From Welwitschia mirabilis (taxonomy: Eukaryota > Gnetophyta > Gnetopsida > Welwitschiales), in NCBI GenBank assembly GCA_051453625.1, contig JBOZIK010000001.1:105244966-105285266 (forward strand): a DNA stretch of 40,301 nucleotides, read 5' to 3'. Positions 11,571 through 22,769 of the stretch are shown here, one piece after another. Under the pieces are notes generated by a model. That model was not told the origin of the DNA. It searched no databases and saw only the letters and a program-made list of their open reading frames with translations. The translations under genes were made by a program, and so were the position numbers. Numbering within the stretch: the stretch's first letter is position 1; the number at the start of each line of letters is the position of its first letter.

Positions 11571-12343
11571 AGCATTATTCTTGTCCTCGAGTGTAGTTTA
11601 TCCTCTTCTTCTATCTTACTTGAAGGCATGCTTATCTAGATTATTTTTCTATATTATCTATAAATCACAAGGAAATGAAAACATTATATATTAAGAAATA
11701 CATTGAAAAGTAATAAAGTAACATATTATATTTTACTAAAAGGTTTGGAAAAGGTATCTTGCATATACTCCCTACTTTTTCAAGGTTTTTGGTTACAAAT
11801 GAGTCCATTAGATGTGTATTTCCTTTACATTTTTATTTATCAATTACTTAGTACTAGTATCTAAATCCTTTTTAGGATGGATTTGTCTACTTAGAAGTTA
11901 TGGTGTTTATTCCATCAAGTATCTTACCCTTCAAGATAGTGTCTTCTCCTTCAATAGGCATCTTCAGTCAATTTAACTTCTAGAGTGCATAGAATGCTTT
12001 TAAGTTTAAGTGATAAGGTGCTAATGAAGCTGTTAATAGACTACTTTTTAGAGAAATTATTTTTGTATTTTATTAGGTGCTAGAATTCATATCAATGTTC
12101 ATCTAGTTGGCATTTTCCCAAGTAAAGGCATTGGAATTCCCCATTTGGTCTTCGATTAAGTCTTATGGAATGATTTTATTTCAAATTATTATATGAAGAT
12201 ATCCCATGGTATCCTTTAAAGATGCTTCTGTTGTCATCTTGACCATCATTCTTATGCATTTTCTACAAAAAAGAAAGTGGTATATGCATATTGTATTTCT
12301 AGTGAAACATTCTAAAGGTCAAAGTAGTTTTCTATTTAATGAA

Positions 12344-12850
12344 TCATGAAATAACTTCTTTACTTGTTTCTACCTTTTCTTCATATGTTTTAAGGAATAT
12401 CATCTTAGCAATTTTCTCTCCTTCCTATTGTTCTAGGTTATAATTGTTTGCTCCATTGGATAGAAAGGCTTGAAGGTTTACTTCTATGTTTAGTAGTTTC
12501 ATTTGAATGTCCTAAAGGTCAACTACATCTGATGAAGTATTATGGCTTGAGATGCATGGTTGCCCTTGGGATGACCTAGAATTATGTTCAATGGGTCTTT
12601 CTTCTAGGTGAGAGAGTATGTTGTTAATCCTACTAGCAAAAACTCCATTTTGTGAATGAATATGATCTAGTTGGATCTCTATTTCATCTATTTATTCATT
12701 TACTCTATGATCCGTGATGCACAAGTTGGGTCGAAGTCCTCTTGAACTATTCATATCTTTGTTTTTCTTATCTTCTAAAAATATTCTAGTTTCTTTGTGG
12801 TGGGCATTATGTCCTTTTATAGTATTGCAGCAAGAGTTAGGTATCTATAA
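12344..12850 (-). pseudogene. Gag-like frame of element A, function unknown
   Basis: Minus-strand reading from about 12850 down to a TGA at 12346-12344 gives roughly 168 codons with only three internal TAA/TAG. At this base composition about 13 stops would be expected, so the stretch was once coding. The product is hydrophilic and mixed-charge, for example HHKETRIFLEDKKNKDMNSS and later LEERPIEHNSRSSQGQP. I see no zinc knuckle, protease or RT motif. The reading may continue in the same phase with more stops towards 12080. Its place between the leader and the polypurine tract is that of a gag-type protein in a non-autonomous element. I do not recognise the family. Confidence 0.5.
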
Positions 12851-12936
12851 CTAAAAGATGGTTAGAAAAATGATTAGGTAGTTTAGTAGTTATCATAACA
12901 TCCCTTGATAATGTGGATCCCATTGGTGGTAATTAT

Positions 12937-14180
12937 TAAGGATTGTATTACTGAGTACCCCAAGTGTGACATTGGACGATATGTAAGTTTAAAGATTAAA
13001 CTATGATGTTGGTAATACAAATATGACATTAGACATCAAAATGCAATGTCATGCATCAAAGTGTGATATCAGGCATACATGTGTAACATTGGGGCTTCTT
13101 TGCAGAGTAAGCATGGATGAGGTGATGAGTGTTAGAGTCAATGGGGGTGTTAGGTTCTTGCAAGGATAAATGAAACATTAAACACCCTAGTATAATGTTA
13201 GACATCCAATTATAACATTAGAGAGCTTTATCATGTAAGAATTGGAGTAGAGAAGGTTATCCAGTAGGCAAATAGGAGGCCTTGAAAGCCTATGGAAGAA
13301 AGTATAACATCAGACACCCAAGTGCAACATTGGACATTTAAGTGTAACATCGAATATCCAAGGGCGATGTTAGAGAGCCGTGTCATGTAAAAAATGAAGC
13401 ATAATGGGCTATGAAAGGGGTGAATGGAGGTCTTAGAGGCCTACAAAGTAAGTATGTCATCGAGAACCTAGGTGTAATGTTAGGCATCCAAGTGTAACAT
13501 CAGACATTCAATTACTATGTCAAAAGGCCCTATCACATGAAAGCTAGGGCAAAACAGATTATGCTATGGATGAACAGAAGGTTCTGAAGGCCTATAGAAG
13601 TAAGTTCAACATCAAGCATCCAAGTGTAATGTCAGACATCCAAGTACAATGTCAAGCACTCAAGTGCAATGTCGAACACTCATGTATAATGTCAAAGCTT
13701 GAAGTGTGATGTTATACCTTCTTTACAAAGTAGGCTCAAGTAAGACAAGAATAATCAAGGTTAAATGAAAGGTGCTGGAGCATCATAGGATTAAGTGCAA
13801 CATTGGGAACTCAAGTACAATGTCGGGCACTCAAGTGCAATGTCGGGCACTCAAGTGTAACGCCATTCATTAAAGTGTGACATCAAAGCCTTGATTATAA
13901 AGTAAGATTTTGTAAAGTGGGTAGTTCCAAAGTCAATTTAAATGTTTTAGAGCATCATAAGACCAAGTGCAATATCATACACATAATTATAACATCAAAT
14001 GCTTAATTATAGCATTAAAGCTTTCTCATGAAGGAGGTTAAAATGGGGTAGGAATTACCAAGATCAATTAAAAGGTGTTGGAATGTCATGGGACCAAGTG
14101 CGATGTCAAGCACTCAAATACGATGTCGAGCATTCAAGTATGACGTTGGCCATATGAAGTGCAACATCATCTTGGGTTCC
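12937..14180. repeat. 20-bp minisatellite leader of element A
   Basis: Roughly 30 copies of a diverged 20-bp unit, consensus AAGTGCAATGTCGGGCACTC, stand in clusters of three to five. The clusters are separated by related spacers of about 90-120 bp carrying a gaggcct(a/t)-like core (around 13269, 13436 and 13586). The cleanest run is 13812-13871. It occupies the leader between the tRNA primer site and the gag-like frame. CpG is locally more common here than elsewhere in the window. Confidence 0.9.
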
Positions 14181-14277
14181 CTAATAGAAGATGACATCCA
14201 TTTTTATTGTTTCCTTGACCTTTTGTCTTCATATTTTATTCTACTTGGATTTTGAAGATGATAATTTACCATCTTCA

Positions 14278-14291
14278 TGGCTCTAATACCA
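14278..14291 (-). other. tRNA-Met primer-binding site of element A
   Basis: Minus strand TGGTATTAGAGCCA differs by one C-to-T from TGGTATCAGAGCCA, the complement of the initiator tRNA-Met 3' end. Two bases separate it from the 5' LTR. This fixes the element on the minus strand. Confidence 0.92.
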
Positions 14292-14458
14292 AATGTAATA
14301 TTCCTTTTTACCATTCTAAGATCATTTCATTATAAGCAGGAACATATAAACATTATGTCAAAATCAATAATAATAATAAGGAATAATTTGAAAAAATGTG
14401 GACTTTGTTATTAGAAATAGTGTATTACATTCCTCATCATTAGCTAATAGCCTTAGAC

Positions 14459-14512
14459 TAGTGGTTATAGGTAAAGACATGGACTATGACCTGAGTCCCT
14501 ATCTTTGAACCC
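14459..14512 (+). promoter_or_regulatory. tRNA-like (A-box/B-box) module in right LTR
   Basis: tagtggttataggta (14459-14473) and tctttgaaccc (14502-14512) resemble pol III A and B boxes. Their start-to-start distance of 43 nt is the tRNA spacing. The same segment recurs in the left LTR and in element C. Confidence 0.45.
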
Positions 14513-14573
14513 TTGGAGATTAGCCAAGGTTGTCATCAGTTACATCCACCTAGTCTCTCCAATCACACCTAAT

Positions 14574-15354
14574 NNNNNNNNNNNNNNNNNNNNNNNNNNN
14601 NNNNNNNNNNNNNNNNNNNNNNNNNNNNNNNNNNNNNNNNNNNNNNNNNNNNNNNNNNNNNNNNNNNNNNNNNNNNNNNNNNNNNNNNNNNNNNNNNNNN
14701 NNNNNNNNNNNNNNNNNNNNNNNNNNNNNNNNNNNNNNNNNNNNNNNNNNNNNNNNNNNNNNNNNNNNNNNNNNNNNNNNNNNNNNNNNNNNNNNNNNNN
14801 NNNNNNNNNNNNNNNNNNNNNNNNNNNNNNNNNNNNNNNNNNNNNNNNNNNNNNNNNNNNNNNNNNNNNNNNNNNNNNNNNNNNNNNNNNNNNNNNNNNN
14901 NNNNNNNNNNNNNNNNNNNNNNNNNNNNNNNNNNNNNNNNNNNNNNNNNNNNNNNNNNNNNNNNNNNNNNNNNNNNNNNNNNNNNNNNNNNNNNNNNNNN
15001 NNNNNNNNNNNNNNNNNNNNNNNNNNNNNNNNNNNNNNNNNNNNNNNNNNNNNNNNNNNNNNNNNNNNNNNNNNNNNNNNNNNNNNNNNNNNNNNNNNNN
15101 NNNNNNNNNNNNNNNNNNNNNNNNNNNNNNNNNNNNNNNNNNNNNNNNNNNNNNNNNNNNNNNNNNNNNNNNNNNNNNNNNNNNNNNNNNNNNNNNNNNN
15201 NNNNNNNNNNNNNNNNNNNNNNNNNNNNNNNNNNNNNNNNNNNNNNNNNNNNNNNNNNNNNNNNNNNNNNNNNNNNNNNNNNNNNNNNNNNNNNNNNNNN
15301 NNNNNNNNNNNNNNNNNNNNNNNNNNNNNNNNNNNNNNNNNNNNNNNNNNNNNN
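14574..15354. other. False assembly gap (781 N) with 49-bp duplicated flanks
   Basis: Bases 14525-14573 and 15355-15403 are identical over 49 bp, and joining them gives an LTR of the correct size. The Ns therefore represent no DNA. Confidence 0.9.
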
Positions 15355-15539
15355 CAAGGTTGTCATCAGTTACATCCACCTAGTCTCTCCAATCACACCT
15401 AATGCCATAGGCTTAAATAGCATAATGAAGAAACACATATTTTCATACTTGCATCACATCCCTTTATATCTCTTTTTAATTATGCTTATTTAGTGCCGTA
15501 ATACACTTATTTACAAAATAGTGAATTTGGAATATTATA

Positions 15540-15544
15540 ATAAT
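15540..15544. repeat. Target-site duplication of element A, right copy (ATAAT)
   Basis: Identical to 11139-11143 and directly outside the right LTR end. Confidence 0.9.
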
Positions 15545-15830
15545 AATATGTGTACAATATAAAAGAGCCATCATTTCTCTTTAGAAATAAGATTAAATCT
15601 TTCTAAGATGATGTAATTTATAGAATTCTTCCTTCCTTCATTAAATTCTTTAATCTAGAACTTTAAATTCCTTAATTTAGATATTAAAAATTTATAAAAT
15701 ACTTTTGGTATTCATAAGTCTCTAGAAATTAGATTNNNNNNNNNNTTAGATTAGTAGAATTTTACATCTTTTGGTTTCGTGATAGGTTATTTTTCTTATC
15801 AAATACCTCTTGAAATTCTTATAGTTATCC
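15545..15830 (-). pseudogene. Ty3/gypsy pre-RT and RT N-terminus (element B, 5' part)
   Basis: Minus-strand reading gives EFQEVFDKK at 15818-15792, matching the EFxEVFPE motif that precedes gypsy RT. It is followed by LKEFKVLD, matching the ELKELKxQL motif at the RT start. Close to 15560, CTHI leads to the point of insertion, and the reading resumes beyond element A at 11138 with SLRKKYSLLLINDLLHQL, the counterpart of the YPLPRIDDLFDQL stretch. Stops and a 10-N gap (15736-15745) interrupt it. The two halves together with the ATAAT duplication show that A landed inside this RT. Confidence 0.8.
15736..15745. other. Assembly gap (10 N)
   Basis: A placeholder-sized gap. Both flanks carry ttagatt, so a small unmerged overlap is possible. 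Confidence 0.95.
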
Positions 15831-17482
15831 AAGATATTTAATCTTACTTATTACTTGGAAACAAAACCATTTTGCTTTTCTTAATGATTTTTTTAATTGT
15901 TACCTAAAGATGACTAAATTCTACTTACCATTTTCTTTCAAGAACTAGCATTTGAATGAATGAAAATAAAAAGAGATTTAGACCCAAAAAATTCTTTGAC
16001 ATCATATTTTTTTAGAAAGGAATTATTAAAATTATCATATTCATTAACATTTAATATATAAAATTTAGCTATAAATTTTAAACTTATAAATTTTACTATA
16101 GTGTTAGCATAATGATCTGATTAAGTAATTATGTTTTCTCCTCCTATATCAACTTTAGAACTTTATAATTTAACTATTTTGTTTGAAAAGTTTTTAACAT
16201 TTCTAAAATAAATTAGTTTTATATTCTAAAATTTCTTTAATTTTTATTATAGAAAATTAGTTTTTAATAAAACCTATTTAAGTAGCTATGAAAGTTAATT
16301 TTAAACTTGTTAATATCCTTGTTATAGAGGTGGGATCAAGTTAGGATTTAATTTTTCTTTCTTATTTATACAATTCTTTGCAATATTTTCTTAATTTTTT
16401 TAGTTATTACAAATTATAAGGGATCAACCCTATGGAATTCACTAAGGCTAAGGTGATAAGAAGTATTAAAACTAAGGATATGGCTTGATAAATGGTTTCC
16501 ATGATATTGGAATTTCTCTAACTTTTAAAACTTTTTGAGGATTAATATAAGATTTTTTCCCCCTTAGAAATAAACATTTAAATGAAATTTATGTATCTCT
16601 GATAAATTATTTTAGAATAATGCTTTGCAAAATTATTCTATGAAGCCATCCTACTCCATATTATACTTATTCTACTAATTTAATACATCTCCTATTAAGA
16701 GCATAACTACATATTTTCCATAATTAAAACCTTTAATTTTCTTTAATTGAAAATAATTTTTGATTATTATAATTAGTATAGTACTTATTCATAGAATCTA
16801 TAAGCATCCACATACCTCTTTATTTAAACCTTATTGCCATACTCTTAATAGTCCAAATCTCCTACTTAATGATTTTACGGTTTACTTTGTCCTTATATTT
16901 TTCTACCCTTATATGATTTTTTTTCTATTCATAAGGCCTAGCTAAATATTGAGTGGATTATTACTTAAGATTTTAAATCATTTATTCTAAAGTTATAATA
17001 ACACTTATATATCCCTATTGGAAAATATTACATTAGTTGTTTTCATAATATTCTTTCTATAATTCATAGAATTGTGTCTAATTTGTAATTTATTAGATGT
17101 TAATCAAAATTTATGTAATTAACTTCAATTTATTGATGAATTTCTTTAATCCTTTACTCAAGAGCATTGATATGATTATTCACAATGCTTTTCATAATTT
17201 ATCAATCTACATGTTGTCAATTTACTATGTACATCAATATGTTTTTATGTTTTATTATTAGTAATTAATTTTCTTGCTCAATTATTTAGTAGTCAAATTA
17301 ATGAAACAAGTAATAACCATAGGTTTTTAGTAAGATAATTCAATAAAAATTAATATATTTCATTAATATAATAAATAAGGTAATTCTATTACCTATAATT
17401 TACTTAGCAATAAATTTCTAAGATAATTTCTTCTTATCATAAAATCTTGGTCTATTCATGAAGCTAAACTAGGTTTTAGTTA
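15831..17482. other. Probable upstream part of element B, no domain recognised
   Basis: This is where gag and protease of minus-strand element B should lie, but I found no convincing CCHC or DSG motif. The plus-strand open frame at 16760-16945 is short, hydrophobic and AT-driven, and I do not call it a gene. Confidence 0.35.
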
Positions 17483-19195
17483 GAATTGTGACACATTATA
17501 GTCAATCCATAGGATCTAATTTGAAATGATGTTGTCCTATAGTTATAGTAAAGGCTATATTGTAATAGCATAACATACTATAGTAAATTTATAGGATTTC
17601 ATTTAGAACTAACATTTCTTGTAATGATTATAATAGTTGCAAAATGGAGTTATGAAATTTTATAATTAGTTTATATGAATTCGTTTATAATCATGCTATT
17701 TTATAACTAGTTTATAAGCTCCCATTCAAGTCATGATGACCTATAATAATTGTATAGAGGATATAAAACCATGGAATTCCTATTAGTCAATCTAAAGTTT
17801 TCCATTTGAAGCCATGATAATTATAGTAACTATAGATATTATAAAATGAAATAATGGTGTTCTATAATCAATCTATAGGCCTTCAACTAGAATGATAACA
17901 TCCTGTAATAATTTGAAAGGTTGTATAATAAAACCATGTTATCTTGTAGCTCATCTATTGGCTCCTATTTAGAACTATATCATTCCATAGTCTCTAGTAT
18001 TTGATTCCAAACTATTGCATCTAATAGTGATTATATAGGCTATAGAATTAGATCATAACATCCTGTAATTAGTTTATAGGCTTTCATTAAAAAAATAATA
18101 TCTTATAGTTCTTGTAGAGGATAAAAAATCAAAGTAATTATAGAGGCCATATGATAAAATGATGGTATCCTATAGTCTATTCATAAGTTCTTGTTTAAAA
18201 CCATAGTATTTTCTAGTGATTATAAAGGATATAAAAAAAAACAATGGTGTTCTATAGATTTCTATAGGATCCAATTTGGAGCTATAATGTCATAGAATTA
18301 GTATGTATGCTTATATTTAAAAGCATAATGTCTTATAATTTATTTATAGGATTCCATTTATAAACATGACATTCCATATTAATTGTAGAAACTATGAAAT
18401 AAAACCATGATACTATATGATCCTTTATAGGAATTTATTTAGAACCATAATGCCCTATAATGACTATAAATATTATAAAACAGAATCACGATACTAGATA
18501 ATATATGTATAGAATCTTATTTAGAATCATAACATGTTATAATGACTATTAGAGTTATAAATAAGAATCATAAAGTCCTATGAGTTCCTATTTAGAAGTA
18601 CAACACCCAATAGTAACTATAGAGTATGTAAAGCAAAACCATAAAATCCTATAGCTAGTATGTAAGCTTACATTTAAAATCATGACATACTCTAATAATA
18701 TTAAGGTATTCCATTTAAAATTATGATGTTTTATAATAATTGTATAGGTTATAAAATAAAATCATGACATACTATAGTCATTGTATAGGCTCCCATTTAG
18801 AAGCGTGATGTCATATAGTGATCACATAGGCTTTATTTGAAAATCAAGACACCCTATAATGATTGCATAATCTTGAATTTAAAACTATACACCTTGTAGT
18901 AATCAAAAAATCTTTATTTTAAAATTATAATATCTTATAGTCAATCTATAGGCTTAGTTTAGAATCATAATAACTTATAGTAATTGTATAAGCTATAGGT
19001 TAGAACCATGATGTTCAATAGTTAATCCACAATCTTTAGTTTTAAAAAAAATCCTATAATTTATATACACACTCTAGTTTAGAACCAACATTTCTTGTCA
19101 TTAACCTATAAGTTTTAGTTCAAAATTGTAATTCCTTATAATGATTTTATAGGCTATAGAATATGGGTCAAATCCATGATGCCCTATAGTTTATA
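17483..19195. repeat. 41-bp minisatellite array, about 41 copies
   Basis: Units align at a steady 41 bp (some 40). The consensus has a cATGATGTCCTATAGT core, then a TATAGGCT core and an ATTTA end. Examples of consecutive full units start near 18633 and run to about 19010. Copies differ by many substitutions, mostly transitions, with few indels. Since 41 is not a multiple of three, the array is non-coding. It lies upstream of element B pol, in a place comparable to the minisatellite leader of element A. Possibly it is the leader of B, or a separate satellite. Confidence 0.92.
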
Positions 19196-19204
19196 GATTA
19201 GTAA

Positions 19205-20995
19205 TGTAATTCCCTTCTTTAAGTTTATAATCTTCCACTAATTACAAATTACAAATTTATTATCTTATATTGGATCTTTAACTAAGATATCACTATAGAT
19301 GTTACATTTATTTGAATTTAGAGTTAATTTAAGTCTTAATCAGAGTGTTACATTAGTTTCATATTCATGTAACTTCATTCTTACTTAATGCAAGTATAAG
19401 ATTTTATTTCCTTATATGTAACTAACAAAGAAATGGACTAATATAACACATTTTCATCCTTATTTCCTTTGTAAATGAGATAATTATTCTTCCTCCATTT
19501 TATGTTATAGTTTGTTACTTTTTTAAAAATATACTTATTTCAATATTTTAATGTTTTTAATAGTTTCATCTTGTATTTTCTAATTTTTTTCATCAATAAT
19601 TTCTTTTACAAGTGTTTAAGAAATTTATATCCTCTAAGAATCTCCACTGAATAATATAAACTTTAAAAATTCCATTTTTTCCTCCTCTTATTATTATTTT
19701 TTTTTTACAAGGATATTTTTTTACTTCTTCCATGTTGAAAAATATTATGATAATCCTCATCAAACTTAAGAAATGAATTTTTAAAAAGAACTTTCTTATA
19801 TCACATGGGTTACATGTAACTTGAAATTTATTAATGAAAAGTCTTACATATTATTAACTCAACCATTATTTAAATCAATATTATAGTTAGACCTATTCTA
19901 TTTACCCTTTTTATCTTACTTTAATTTGAGATCCCTAAACATTTCTATTACTTTCATCAAATTTAGGGTTCTTTAATTATTATTTTCATTCCTTCATCCA
20001 TCCAGATCCAGAGAGATTTTACATTAGTTCCAAGGTAATCAAAGAAATATTTGGCCTTTTAGCATGTTCACTTTAACCTAGAAAATTAATAGCCTATTAA
20101 TTAGATAGCTAAAGATTTAGAATTCCATTTCCAATGATTTTTTTAATAGAAAACTCCATCTTTAAGAATATCATGAAATTCCTTTAAGAGATATTTAGTA
20201 TCTAATTTTATTTCACTTGGATGTTTTTCTCTTGTTATGGCTTCTTATAGTTTCACTCTAATGAATTTGTTAAGTACGCCATCTATCATATTATCTTACC
20301 TTAAGTTAAAATGGTTATTTTTAGTTAGAATTATAGTATTTTCTTAGAGATTTTTCTCAACTTGAAAAGATTAACACCAAATCCAACATAGGATACTTTA
20401 GCTACAGTTTCTTTACTTTAATTTTCTTATTAATATTGACTCATATTTGTCAAAATTAAGCAAATTTTCCTTTTTAAGTGTTTATTTATGAATTCTTCTA
20501 AATCACTCTTTTCTTTGTTCCCTTTGTTCCATTTTTTATTTTTTTAGATCTAGCAAAAAGGAAGGAAATACACTATTTTTCCTTTTCAGGGATTTTTAAT
20601 AATAGTCGATTTCATTCTTCCATTATACAAATTTCTTCATTTTTAGTTCTTTATTATCTTTATTAACTTAACTAAGTTCTTATTATTTTCTTTTAGGTTG
20701 ACCTATAATAATATTCCTCTACAAGCACTATAATATTAGTTCTTAAAAATGGGATAAAATGCTACCATTATAGCCTTCATAACCTCTTGCTCAAGTAATA
20801 GAAGAAGAGAATGAATAACCCCTTAATCTTAAATGCAATAAATGAAAGGTCCTAGCAAGAAAACTTCTTTTAACTAATTTCTATTCTATATATAGATCTC
20901 TCTCTATCGTTTTCTCACTTTCCCTATGTGTATATTCATACTATTCCCTTATATATATTTTTTTCCTTTTTTTTTTTTTTGTAGGAATGACAAAT
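19205..20995. other. AT-rich region, possible LTR start, no gene
   Basis: TGTAATTCCC at 19205, just outside the array, looks like a plant LTR 5' end, and GTTACA near 19350 could close a short LTR; neither is proven. The rest is AT-rich with long T runs (about 20960-20980) and no coding signal. Confidence 0.3.
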
Positions 20996-21000
20996 CATAG

Positions 21001-21418
21001 TGTTTCTTTTTAACATTTTTAATAGTTAATATTTTAATAGAAAGAAAAATTAAATTTAGTAAAAATAAAAACTCAATTATGCACTAGTATTGCTAAATAA
21101 AAGAATTTATTTATTATCACAATAGCAAATCCTCTATGCCTGAATCTAATCTTTCAGTAGTTGTTAAAGGTAAATATGTAGACTATAACTTTAGCACTCC
21201 TTCTAGAACTCATGGAAATTAGTCAACATTATTATTGATTACATCAACCTAGTTTATCCATCCCCACCTAATGCCATAGGATTATCAATAAAATGACAAA
21301 AGATAATATTATAAATATAAGGGTCATATCTTTTCATTATAATGGTAGTTATTATTAACTATGCTTTAATTATGTTTAACAATAATCACTTTATTAAATG
21401 TAATTCTAGAACATTACA
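21001..21418 (-). repeat. LTR of element C, relative of element A (418 bp)
   Basis: It begins TGTTTCTTTTTAAC and ends GAACATTACA on the plus strand. It shares the same internal order as the A LTRs: the tagt(g/t)gtta module near 21155, a gattacatc segment and the ccccacctaatgcca core. A polypurine tract abuts it, so it is the 3' LTR of a minus-strand element. No partner LTR was found. Confidence 0.75.
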
Positions 21419-21430
21419 TTTCCTCCTCCT
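21419..21430 (-). other. Polypurine tract of element C
   Basis: Minus strand AAGGAGGAGGAA lies directly against the LTR end, in the same position as the tract of element A. Confidence 0.7.
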
Positions 21431-22764
21431 TGCTTTTGCTACTTCTTCTTGAGTGAAAACCCTCTAGTGAATGGGTCGCTTATACCTGCATCAACTACTA
21501 ATCCATTTTCAATCTTCATTACTATTTCAAAATCTCTTCTTTTATAGTTGTGCATTGCTCCTTCTTGAGAGAAGATCTTCTAGTGAATAAACTAATTACA
21601 CTTTCATGTGTTGGTTATTCATTTATAGTTTTTGTTACTATCTCTTAGCCATCACACATTTATTTAAAATATGAATGTCCCAATAATCAAACTACCATCA
21701 TACTAATAATACAAATGTTATAAAAATGTTATGATAACTATTAAACATAGATAAGTACTTTATAATAAATTGTGTAAATAATTTGTATGTCTTATATAAA
21801 ATAGTAGAATACATTTGTATTTTTTATTTTTATGTTAAAAAATTATATAAAAGCTAATGTTTTATTTATTACTAGTTTATTTGTTATTGTTTATGAAAAA
21901 CATTATAATTAAAAATATATCTAAGCATCAGCCAATCTGATTACTACTATCATTACATCAAATTCATGGGTTATGATTATTATTTCCCTAATGATAAGGC
22001 ATCTTTCTTTACTCATGTTGATGAATATAGAATTGGTAGTTGAAGTTGTTTTTGTACTTTTTGTTTTATTTACTAGAAATAATAGCGACCATTTATTGTT
22101 ACTTGTATTCTACATGGATATTGAGGTAGGTTCATAGGATCTTGCTATTTTAATTGTTATCAAACTTACTTTTGAAATCATCTATATTATGAAATTCATA
22201 AGTAAGATTATTGGAATGTCTTATCTTAATGATCTTTAAGCCATTGAAAATAGCATCTATGTAGCTAGACGTAGTTACAATAAAGGGAATAGGGCTACAT
22301 CTAATGGATGATTAGAGGTACTATTAATGTAACTGCCATTTGTATTGCCTTGATGGCTTACTTATTATGATAATACAACACTTAGGTTTCTTGTACTTAT
22401 GTCACCTTTTCCTCTTGCTTCCAAGTAGGCATTTTCATTCCCTACTTTAGATCTCTAAGTGTACTCTTTAGCATCTTGTAAAATATTTTATCCTACGTGA
22501 AGAGGATGGGAAGAAAATCTTATAGTGCTATTTCTTGTGAGTTGTTCATCATGTTTAAGTGCCTAAATATTGAGTAGATCATTTATAGTTAAATGCCGAT
22601 AATAAAAAAAACATTATAAATGCACAATAAAGAGTGGGAATTAAAGCTGTAATGATTCTTTTGGCAAAATATGATGTTATTATCCATGATTTAAAAAAGT
22701 TAATCTTGACTAGTGCATTCCTTTTCAAAATAAAAATGTAGAATCAAGGATATACTACAAATAT
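21419..22764 (-). mobile_element. Interior of element C, truncated
   Basis: The segment beside the polypurine tract has a cttcttgag motif like the cctcgagtg motif in element A at the same place. It contains a 116-bp-spaced duplication (ttcttgag at 21446 and 21562, each followed by ctctagtgaat or cttctagtgaat). No pol motif was found. Large element D begins at 22770, so D may have inserted into C. Confidence 0.5.
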
Positions 22765-22769
22765 ATAAG

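Larger units (their letters stand above)
11144..15539 (-). mobile_element. Non-autonomous LTR retrotransposon (element A)
   Basis: Both LTRs, an exact 5-bp target duplication (ATAAT), a primer-binding site complementary to initiator tRNA-Met and a polypurine tract are present and correctly placed for a minus-strand element. True length is about 3.57 kb after removing a false gap. Between the primer site and the polypurine tract lie a 1.2-kb minisatellite leader and a gag-like frame. No protease, RT or integrase motif is present, so it must have been mobilised in trans. It is inserted inside the RT of element B. The two LTRs are roughly 80% identical by eye, so the insertion is old. The family is unknown to me. 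Confidence 0.93.
14294..15539 (-). repeat. 5' LTR of element A (contains false gap)
   Basis: On the plus strand it begins TGTAATATTCC and ends GAATATTATA; the terminal CA has decayed to TA. Raw length is 1246. Removing the 781 N and one copy of the 49-bp duplicated flank leaves 416, almost equal to the 413-bp partner. Confidence 0.92.

Noticed and set aside
13790-13880. CRISPR-like array of regularly repeated 20-bp units
   Set aside because: Units are head-to-tail without unique spacers, diverged, and inside a plant retrotransposon leader.
14505-15383. Long reading frames of 250-320 codons crossing 14574-15354, 28328-29168 and 38085-38818
   Set aside because: They consist almost wholly of N and exist only because Ns contain no stops.
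16760-16945. Hydrophobic 61-codon frame that could be a small membrane protein
   Set aside because: Ile/Phe/Leu richness follows from AT content, and no neighbouring coding signal or family motif is present.
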